In this document: piece after piece, positions 25,128 through 32,314 of the stretch
Position numbering within the stretch: the stretch's first letter is position 1
Layout of the letters: each line of letters starts with the position of its first letter
NCBI RefSeq assembly: GCF_030285625.1
Contig: NZ_CP127294.1
Coordinates: 4,932,501 to 4,996,500 of the forward strand
Reading direction: 5' to 3'
Source of the DNA: Amycolatopsis sp. 2-15
Lineage (GTDB): Bacteria; Actinomycetota; Actinomycetes; Mycobacteriales; Pseudonocardiaceae
Length of the DNA: 64,000 bases
Program-made: the position numbers and the translations under genes
Notes under the pieces: generated by a model
What the model was told of the DNA's origin: nothing
The model's database searches: none
The model's input: only the letters and a program-made list of their open reading frames with translations

Positions 25128-26729
25128 ATGACCGAAATGAACGCTGTGTCGGGCGACGAGGTCCCGGTTCTCATCGTCGGCGGCGCGTACACCGGACTCA
25201 GCACCGCGCTGGGACTGGCGTGGCGCGGCGGGCGATCGCTGCTGGTCGAGCGCCGGCCCACGACCGCCACGTTGCCGAAAGCGTGGGGTCTCAACATGCG
25301 CACGACGGAGCTGCTGAGGAACATCCCGGGGGTCGAGGCTTCGCTCCAGGCTGCGGAGATCACCGGCAAACTGGTGCAGCACAGGGCGGGCGCGAGCCTC
25401 GTCGCGTCGGAGGTGGTGGAGTCGGACACCGAGCAGATCCTCGCCCTGCGGCGCCGCGTGACGTCGACGTTGCCCCAGGTGCTTCCGCAGTCCACCGTCG
25501 AAAAGACGCTGCGAGAGCAGGCGGAGCGGCTCGGTGCGGATGTGCGGTACGGAACCGAGCTGGTCTCGTGGACGCAGGCCGAGGACGGCGTCACCGCCAC
25601 CCTTCGCGACGTGGCTTCGGGGCAGGAAAGCACTGTGCACGCCGAATATCTGGTCGCCGCGGACGGCCACGCCAGCCCGATCCGCGACCGGCTCGGTGTC
25701 CCCCTCGACGGAGGCGGGCAGGTCGGCCACATCTACGTGGTCACCTTCGAAGCCGATCTACCGCAGTACACGCAGGACAAGCAGCCGTTCGTCGTGACGG
25801 TGCGCGGTCGGGGCATGAGCATCATCTTCGACGGCAACCTTCTGACGCTGTGGGTCGACTACTTCCCGGAAAAGGGTGAGGGCGACGCCGACTTCACCGA
25901 AGACCGGTGCGTCGAGCGGGTGCGCCGGGCGGTGGGCATTCCCGATCTGGACTGCCGGATCGTCAACACCCGCTCCTTCGCGTTGAACCACCACCTCGCC
26001 CGGCAGTTCAAGGTCGGCCGCGTCATCCTGGCGGGCGATGCCGCGCACTCCTGTCCGCCGGTCGGGGGCCAGGGCGGGAGTCTCGCCCTGCAGGACGGGT
26101 ACGAGCTCGCGTGGCGGCTGGCCCTGGTGACCGGCGGCCAGGCCGGGCCCGGACTGCTGGACGCCTGGGAGGTCGAGCGCCGGCCGATCGTCAACATCAC
26201 CCTCGAACGCGAGGTCGAGCTACTGAAGATCGCCGAGGGGCGAGTGCTCGCGACGAGCGACCCGTCGCAACCGATTCCCACGGCGAAGGAGATGCTCGGT
26301 TTCCGCTACCGCTCGAGCACGGTCCGCACGGAACTGGAGGACGATCTCAGCCTGCAGGAGGATCCGATGAACCCGTCCGGGTTCCCGGGTACCCGCGCCC
26401 CGCACGTGCGGCTGCGGCGGGACCGGACCGAGCTGTCCACACAGGAACTGTTCGGACCGGGGTTCGTGCTGCTCACGGATCCGGACGGCATCAGCTGGCT
26501 CGGCGCCGCGGACAAGGTGTCGGAAAGCCTCGGCCTCGACATCGCCTCGCACACGATCGGCACCGAGCTGGTCGACACCGAGGACACATGGCACTCCCGT
26601 TACGGGATCGGCGCGGGCGGCGCGGTGCTCGTCCGGCCCGACGGGGTCATCGCGTGGCGCAGCAAGACGGCCGCCGGCGATCCGGAACACGAGCTCGACG
26701 AGGCGCTCACCGCGATTCTCGCCCGCTGA
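25128..26729 (+). CDS. FAD-dependent aromatic hydroxylase (PheA/TfdB-like group A monooxygenase)
   Basis: 533 residues. The FAD Rossmann start is VLIVGGAYTGLSTALGLAWRG (a variant of GxGxxG), followed by the second FAD motif GRVILAGDAAHSCPPVGGQGGSLALQDGYELAWRL (GD and DG motifs) near residues 298-333. A C-terminal thioredoxin-like domain (TELSTQELFGPGFVLLTDPDG) is typical of phenol, resorcinol and polyketide hydroxylases. It uses NAD(P)H and O2 to hydroxylate an aromatic ring. ATG 25128 has GTTGGAG upstream. An alpha/beta hydrolase gene follows 41 nt later, broken by a frameshift. Confidence 0.88.
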   Translation: MTEMNAVSGDEVPVLIVGGAYTGLSTALGLAWRGGRSLLVERRPTTATLPKAWGLNMRTTELLRNIPGVEASLQAAEITGKLVQHRAGASLVASEVVESDTEQILALRRRVTSTLPQVLPQSTVEKTLREQAERLGADVRYGTELVSWTQAEDGVTATLRDVASGQESTVHAEYLVAADGHASPIRDRLGVPLDGGGQVGHIYVVTFEADLPQYTQDKQPFVVTVRGRGMSIIFDGNLLTLWVDYFPEKGEGDADFTEDRCVERVRRAVGIPDLDCRIVNTRSFALNHHLARQFKVGRVILAGDAAHSCPPVGGQGGSLALQDGYELAWRLALVTGGQAGPGLLDAWEVERRPIVNITLEREVELLKIAEGRVLATSDPSQPIPTAKEMLGFRYRSSTVRTELEDDLSLQEDPMNPSGFPGTRAPHVRLRRDRTELSTQELFGPGFVLLTDPDGISWLGAADKVSESLGLDIASHTIGTELVDTEDTWHSRYGIGAGGAVLVRPDGVIAWRSKTAAGDPEHELDEALTAILAR

Positions 26730-26770
26730 CCCGGCGGGTGCGAACGCCTGCGGAAGGACGGAATTCGGCT

Positions 26771-27591
26771 ATGGCACTCAGAGAAATCACCCTCGGCGGG
26801 CTCTCGTTCGACGTCTCCGACACCGGACCCGAAGACGCCCCGGCCGTTTTGCTGCTGCATGGTTTCCCCCAGAGCCACCGCTGCTGGGACGGGGTCGCCC
26901 AGCGGCTCAACGCGCGGGGATACCGCACGATCGCGCCGAACCAGCGTGGTTACTCGGCGGGCGCGCGTCCGCTGTCGGTGTCCGACTACGGGGTCCCGGC
27001 CCTGGTGTCCGACGCGCTCGGCATTCTCGATTCCCTCGGCGTGACGCAAGCGCACGTCGCAGGACATGACTGGGGCGGGGCCCTGGCGTGGCACCTCGCC
27101 GTGCAGCACCCCGAGCGCACCCGATCACTCGTGGCCGTGTCGATGCCGCACCCGGCCGCGTGGGAGTGGGCTCGGGAAACGATCCCGATCAGCAACACAG
27201 CTCGCGCTACCTCGCCGAATTCAGGCGAGCGGGCGAGATCGACGAGGTGATCGCGGACGGCGGCAAACTGCGCGCGCTCATGGTGCCACCGCTGTCCGAG
27301 GAACAGTTCGCCCCGCACCAGGCACTCATGTCCGGCGGGGCCGCGACCCCCGCTCTCAACTGGTACCGGGCGATGGGCAGCTTCCGGGCGCTGGGTCCGT
27401 CGACGGTCCCGACCACGTACCTGTGGAGCACCGCCGACACGGCACTGGGCCGCGCCGGCGCCGAACGCTGCCGACGGCACGTGACCGGGCCCTACCGGTT
27501 CGTCGAACTCGAGGGGATCACGCACTGGGTCCCCGAAACAGCACCGGAAGCCGTCGCGCGGGAAATTCTCTCCGCCGCCGAGCGGAACTGA
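26771..27591 (+). pseudogene. Alpha/beta hydrolase (epoxide-hydrolase-like) with a 1-nt frameshift
   Basis: ATG 26771: MALREITLGGLSFDVSDTG, oxyanion motif LLHGFPQS, and nucleophile elbow AGHDWGG (Asp nucleophile, as in epoxide hydrolases and dehalogenases). At about 27180 the frame changes: WARET breaks off and the next frame continues DPDQQHSSRYLAEF, then the cap and the C-terminal HWVPETAPEAVAREI containing the catalytic His. One missing base accounts for this. The intact gene would encode about 274 residues. Cotranscription with the hydroxylase suggests it acted on the hydroxylated or epoxidised product. Confidence 0.82.
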
Positions 27592-27605
27592 GCGCGGACC
27601 GCGTT

Positions 27606-27644
27606 GCCGGGCCGGACACCGAACCCATCGCGTCGGTGCCCGGC
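27606..27644. terminator. Hairpin after the hydroxylase operon
   Basis: GCCGGG/CCCGGC outer and CACCGA/TCGGTG inner arms, with a 5-nt bulge, start 14 nt after the hydrolase stop. Confidence 0.5.
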
Positions 27645-27703
27645 TCGCCTCCGCGTCCCGGCCAGGCCACCCTGACGTCCTCAGGACATGCCTGCGTGAC
27701 CCA

Positions 27704-28231
27704 CTACCGACGAGAAGCGTGCCCGGGAGGCGGCTCACTTCTGCGGCCGGATGGGCCCCGATCGTCGTCGGTCGCGGCGGTGATGGCGGTCGACACGTCC
27801 TGCAGGAAGCGGGCGATGAGGGCTTGCTGCGGTTCGCTGTAGCGCGCGATGACCGCGCGGACGTGGTCGGCGAGCGGGCCGAACAGGGCGGCGCCGATCG
27901 CCAGCGCCGAGTCGGTGATCCGCAGATCGACCTGGCGGCGATCGGCAGCGCTGCGGGTGCGCCGCAGGTGCCCGGCTTGTTCGAGCCGGTCGATGAGGGC
28001 GCTGGTGGCCGGAGGGCTCAGGTGCAGAGCCGCACTGAGCCGTCCGGGGGTCATCGGTTCCCGCGTCCGGTCGGCGTCCATGACCACGGCCAGCGCGTTC
28101 AAGTCGGTGCGGTGCATGTCGTGACCGGCGCCGATCGTGGCGACGTAGCGCTCGGTCTCCACGGCGTGGCGACGCAGCAACCCGGCCAACCCGTGGGGGT
28201 CGCCGGCCGCTCCCGCCGGGCTTCCTTCCAT
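27704..28231 (-). CDS. MarR family regulator
   Basis: 175 residues from ATG 28231 (MEGSPAGAAGDP), with GAGGAG at 6 nt. The winged-helix core is at about residues 40-110: LNALAVVMDADRTREPMTPGRLSAALHLSPPATSALIDRLEQAGHLRRTRSAADRRQVDLRIT, with the DRR wing motif of MarR. It is divergent from the MMPL transporter, with an inverted repeat in between, and most likely represses that exporter and itself. Confidence 0.88.
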   Translation of the reverse strand: MEGSPAGAAGDPHGLAGLLRRHAVETERYVATIGAGHDMHRTDLNALAVVMDADRTREPMTPGRLSAALHLSPPATSALIDRLEQAGHLRRTRSAADRRQVDLRITDSALAIGAALFGPLADHVRAVIARYSEPQQALIARFLQDVSTAITAATDDDRGPSGRRSEPPPGHASRR

Positions 28232-28310
28232 GTCGTGCTCCTCATCGTTCTCCCACAGCGACAGCCCGGTTGCGATCACGAGCGTCTCACCTTATGTTTC
28301 CATCATCGAA

Positions 28311-28329
28311 TATTTCTACGGTGGAAATA
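28311..28329. promoter_or_regulatory. Candidate MarR operator
   Basis: TATTTC-TACGGTG-GAAATA, a 19-bp inverted repeat with 6-bp arms in an unusually AT-rich patch. It is 30 nt before the MMPL start and 80 nt before the MarR start. A wider TTTCCA/TGGAAA pair (28298-28327) overlaps it. Confidence 0.55.
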
Positions 28330-28359
28330 AAACTGACCCCTGAGAGGGGATGTCAAGAG

Positions 28360-30432
28360 GTGAGCGACGACGTCCCGGCGGCTCGCCGGACTAGGCGCCT
28401 CAGGTGGCTGCTGCCGGCGGTGCTCGCCGTGCTGTGGCTGGCGTTGGGTGCTCTCGCCGGGCCGTTCGCCGGAAAGCTGGGCGACGTCGTCCAGAACGAC
28501 AGCTCCGCGTTCCTGCCCCGAAGTGCCGAGGCCACCCAGGCGCAAGCGCAGGCACGGGCGTTCGTCGACCGCGAGGTGCTGCCGGCGGTCGTGGTGGCCG
28601 AGCGGTCCACGGGGCTCACCGCGGCGGACCGGGAGTTCCTCGCCGAGCGGTCCGCCCGGATCGCTCGGCTGCCCGGGGTCGAGGCGCCGGCGTCGCCGGT
28701 CATCCCGGCTCCGCGAGACGACCGTGCCGTGCAGGTGGTGGTGGGGATCGACGCCACCGGCAACCCCGGCGACGTCGCGACCGGGGTGCGCGAAGCGCTG
28801 GAGGACGCGCCGCGGGGGTTGACCGTGCTGGTGACCGGGCCGGCCGCGCAGATCGCGGATCTGGTGGTCGCGTTCGGCGGGATCGACGGGGTGCTGCTGC
28901 TGGTCGCCGGTGCGGTGGTGGCCCTGATCCTCGTCGTGGTCTACCGCAGCCCGCTGCTGCCGCTGCTGGTGCTCATGTCCGCCGTCTTCGCACTGGGGCT
29001 GGCGAGCCTGACGGTGTACCTCCTGGCGGACAACGGGATCATCGATCTCAACGGGCAGAGCCAAGGCATCCTCTCGATCCTCGTCTTCGGCGCGGCCACC
29101 GACTACGCGCTGCTGCTGGTTTCGCGGTTCCGAGAGCAGTTGCGCGATACCGGCAGCCGGTTCGACGCCATGCGAGCGGCTCTGCGCGGCACTGTCGAAC
29201 CGATCGTCGCGTCCGCGGCGACGGTCATCCTCGGCGTCTTGTGCCTGCTGTTCAGTGAGCTGAACTCCAACAAGGCGCTGGGGCCGGTGGCCGCGATCGG
29301 CATCGCGTCGGCGCTCGTGGCTTCGCTGACGTTCCTGCCCGCGGTGCTGGTGCTGTTCGGACGTGCGATCTTCTGGCCCCGGGTACCCGCGCTGGGCTCC
29401 GCGCACCCCGAGGCCGCCGGGGTGTGGGGGAAGGTGGCCGAGTTCGTGGGGCGATCTCCCCGGGCGATCTGGATCGGCGTGGTGCTCGTGCTGGCCGTCG
29501 GAGTGGCGTTCCTGCCGCAGTTGAAAGCCACCGGCACCAGCCAGTCGGACGTGTTCCTGGACCGGGTCGATTCCGTCACGGGGCAACAGGTGCTCGAGCG
29601 GCACTTCCCCGGCGGCACCGGCGCGCCGACCGTTGTCATCGCGAACGCCGGCGCGTCCGCCGCGGTGCGTTCGGCGGCCGTGGTGGCCGGGGTCGAGCGG
29701 GCTACCGTGGTGCCCCCGGTCGTCGGCGGCCGCTCCCGGGTGGAGGTGGTGCTGCGCGACGCCCCGGATTCCACCGCGGCCGTCGAAACCGTCCAGCGCG
29801 TCCGCGACGCCGTGCACGCGGTGCCCGGCGCGGACGCGGTGGTGGGCGGTCCCACCGCCGTGCAGCTCGACACGCGGATCGCCGCCGAGCACGACCGCGA
29901 CCTGATCATCCCCATTGTGCTGGTGGTGATCTTCCTGGTGCTGGCGTTGCTGCTGCGCGCGTTGCTCGCGCCGCTGCTGCTGATCGCCACCGTCGTGTTG
30001 TCGTTCGCCGCCACCATGGGCCTGTCCGCGGTCTTGTTCAACTCGGTCTTCGGGTTTCCCGGAGCCGACCCCGTGGTGCCGTTGTTCGGTTTCGTGTTCC
30101 TGGTCGCGCTGGGCGTCGACTACAACATCTTCCTGATGACCAGGGTGCGGGAGGAGACGCGACGTTCGTCCACCCGGGCGGGAACGCTGCGCGGGCTCGC
30201 TGTGACCGGGGGAGTGATCACTTCGGCCGGTGTGGTTCTCGCTGCCACGTTCGCGGCGCTCGCCGTCATCCCGATCCTGTTCTTGGCCCAGCTCGCCTTC
30301 ATCGTCGCGGTCGGCGTGCTGATCGACACCCTGCTGGTTCGCACGCTTCTCGTGCCCGCGCTCACGCTCGACATCGGTCGCCGCGTCTGGTGGCCTTCGG
30401 CGCTGTCCCGGGCTGACCCGATCGCGCGGTGA
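28360..30432 (+). CDS. MMPL family transporter (RND superfamily exporter)
   Basis: 690 residues from GTG 28360. Two repeats of one N-terminal helix, a periplasmic loop and five helices are visible: LLPAVLAVLWLALGALAG, then GVLLLVAGAVVALILVVVYRSPLLPLLVLMSA and the SSD-like GAATDYALLLVSRFREQL; in the second half IIPIVLVVIFLVLALLLRALLAPLLL and GVDYNIFLMTRVREE. The GxxxDY(A/N) sites are the proton-relay Asp-Tyr pairs of MmpL proteins. It exports lipids or hydrophobic toxicants using proton force. Regulated by the divergent MarR gene. Confidence 0.9.
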   Translation: MSDDVPAARRTRRLRWLLPAVLAVLWLALGALAGPFAGKLGDVVQNDSSAFLPRSAEATQAQAQARAFVDREVLPAVVVAERSTGLTAADREFLAERSARIARLPGVEAPASPVIPAPRDDRAVQVVVGIDATGNPGDVATGVREALEDAPRGLTVLVTGPAAQIADLVVAFGGIDGVLLLVAGAVVALILVVVYRSPLLPLLVLMSAVFALGLASLTVYLLADNGIIDLNGQSQGILSILVFGAATDYALLLVSRFREQLRDTGSRFDAMRAALRGTVEPIVASAATVILGVLCLLFSELNSNKALGPVAAIGIASALVASLTFLPAVLVLFGRAIFWPRVPALGSAHPEAAGVWGKVAEFVGRSPRAIWIGVVLVLAVGVAFLPQLKATGTSQSDVFLDRVDSVTGQQVLERHFPGGTGAPTVVIANAGASAAVRSAAVVAGVERATVVPPVVGGRSRVEVVLRDAPDSTAAVETVQRVRDAVHAVPGADAVVGGPTAVQLDTRIAAEHDRDLIIPIVLVVIFLVLALLLRALLAPLLLIATVVLSFAATMGLSAVLFNSVFGFPGADPVVPLFGFVFLVALGVDYNIFLMTRVREETRRSSTRAGTLRGLAVTGGVITSAGVVLAATFAALAVIPILFLAQLAFIVAVGVLIDTLLVRTLLVPALTLDIGRRVWWPSALSRADPIAR

Positions 30433-30620
30433 ACGTGGCTACCGGGTCCGGTGCAGGAGCAGCTCGGACGCACGCCACCGGTCACGAGGGTCGGTCATGG
30501 CGCCCAGCTTGCCCGGCGGTGGTGGCGTGCCTCGCTGACCTGCGCACACACCGGCATTCGTTGACCTGTTGTCGGATCGTCCCTAGGTTCGACGCCATCG
30601 CCGACCTCGAAGGAGCGGTC

Positions 30621-32159
30621 ATGGCTATCCCGGTGCCCGATGCGGCAAAGCTCGCTCAGCTGTCTCAGCGTTACGGATTCGACTTGACCGAGGCCGAGGT
30701 CGCGGAGTTCGTCCCGGCGGTCGAGGGGACGTTGGCGGCGTCGGAGGAGGTCGAGCGGCTCTACGGTCGGTCGGCGCCCGAGGTGCCGGTGCGGGAGTCG
30801 TCGTTGCCGGTGGACAACCCGCTCAACGCGTGGTCGGTGCGGACGGCGATCAGTGAGACGGGGGAGGGGCCGCTGGCGGGCCGTACGGTCGCTGTGAAGG
30901 ACAACATCGCCGTGGCCGGCGTTCCGATGGTCAACGGTTCGGCGTCGATGGAGGGCTTCGTGCCGAGGCGGGATGCCACGGTGGTGCGCCGGCTGCTCGG
31001 CGCGGGCGCGACGATCGCCGGCAAGTCGACGTGCGAAGACCTGTGTTTCTCCGGCGGCAGTTTCACGTCGTGGCCGGGGCCGGTGCGCAACCCTTGGGAT
31101 CGCTCGCGCAACGCGGGTGGTTCGTCGAGCGGCAGTGCCGCGCTCGTGGCGAACGGTGACGTCGACCTGGCGGTGGGCGGGGACCAGGGCGGCTCGGTGC
31201 GGATCCCGGCGTCGTTCACCGGGATCGTCGGGCACAAGCCGACGTTCGGGTTGGTGCCGTACACCGGTGCGTTTCCGATCGAGCAGACCATCGACCACCT
31301 GGGACCGATGACGCGCACGGTGGACGACGCGGCGCTGATGCTGGGCGTGCTGGCCGGTGTCGACGGCTACGACTCCCGGCAACCGACGGTCCTCGACCCG
31401 GTCGACTACGTCGCCGCTCTGCGCGAGAGCGCGTCCGGTCTGCGCGTGGGTGTGGTGCGGGAAGGGTTCGGCACGCCCGTTTCGCTGGCCGGTGTCGACG
31501 ACGTGGTCCGGGACGCGGTGGAGGTGCTGCGGTCGGCCGGGCTGACCGCGGACGAGGTCTCGGTCCCGTGGCACAGCGACGCCATGGCGGTGTGGAACGT
31601 GATCGCGACCGAAGGCGCCGCCTACCAGATGATCGACGGCCACGGATACGGATTGGGCACCTGGGGCCAGTACGACCCCGAGCTGATCGCGCACTACGCC
31701 CGGGGGCGGATCGCGCGCGGTCACGACCTGTCCAAGACGGTCCAGCTCGTCGGCCTCTCGGGCCGCTACACCTTCGAACTCGGCGGCGGCAAGTACTACG
31801 CCATGGCGCGCAACCTTTCCTACGAACTGCGGGCCGCCTACGACGCCGCCCTGGGCGAGTACGACGTCCTCGTCATGCCGACGCTGCCGTACGTCGCGCG
31901 GGAGCTGCCGTCGCCGGACGTGTCGCTCGCGGATTATCTGGATACGGCCTTGTCGATGATCGGCAACACCGCGCCTTTCGATGTGACCGGGCATCCTGCG
32001 TGCAGCGTGCCGGCCGGGCTGGTGGACGGGCTGCCGGCCGGGATGATGATCATCGGGAAGCGGTTCGACGACGCCACGGTTTTGCGGGTCGCGCATGCCT
32101 ATGAGCAAGCGGTGGGTGGGTTTCCCGCGCCGGCCGGTGCTGCTGCGGCGGCTTCCTAG
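30621..32159 (+). CDS. Amidase signature family amidase (Rhodococcus nitrile-pathway type)
   Basis: 512 residues, AAGGAG 7 nt before ATG 30621. The amidase-signature triad is visible: Lys93 in VAVKDNIAV, cis-Ser168 in AGGSSSGSAA and nucleophile Ser192 in GGDQGGSVRIPA. Length and many segments (VAGVPMVNGS, EDLCFSGGSFT, GHKPTFGLVPYTGAFPIE, VLVMPTLPYVA) closely match the enantioselective amidases linked to nitrile hydratase in Rhodococcus, offset by three residues from their Lys96/Ser171/Ser195. It hydrolyses aliphatic or aromatic amides to acids and ammonia. No nitrile hydratase gene is nearby. Confidence 0.92.
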   Translation: MAIPVPDAAKLAQLSQRYGFDLTEAEVAEFVPAVEGTLAASEEVERLYGRSAPEVPVRESSLPVDNPLNAWSVRTAISETGEGPLAGRTVAVKDNIAVAGVPMVNGSASMEGFVPRRDATVVRRLLGAGATIAGKSTCEDLCFSGGSFTSWPGPVRNPWDRSRNAGGSSSGSAALVANGDVDLAVGGDQGGSVRIPASFTGIVGHKPTFGLVPYTGAFPIEQTIDHLGPMTRTVDDAALMLGVLAGVDGYDSRQPTVLDPVDYVAALRESASGLRVGVVREGFGTPVSLAGVDDVVRDAVEVLRSAGLTADEVSVPWHSDAMAVWNVIATEGAAYQMIDGHGYGLGTWGQYDPELIAHYARGRIARGHDLSKTVQLVGLSGRYTFELGGGKYYAMARNLSYELRAAYDAALGEYDVLVMPTLPYVARELPSPDVSLADYLDTALSMIGNTAPFDVTGHPACSVPAGLVDGLPAGMMIIGKRFDDATVLRVAHAYEQAVGGFPAPAGAAAAAS

Positions 32160-32314
32160 CGCAGGGTGCACCAAGGCTTGTTCAGGTGGTGCCGGACATC
32201 TCCTCAGCCGACCCTTGCCCCGGGCGGCGTCGACCGTGAATCTGGATCAGCGAGCCGAGCGACCTCGAGCACGCTGAACGCGCCACGCACGACACGATCG
32301 ACGAGGATCAGCCG

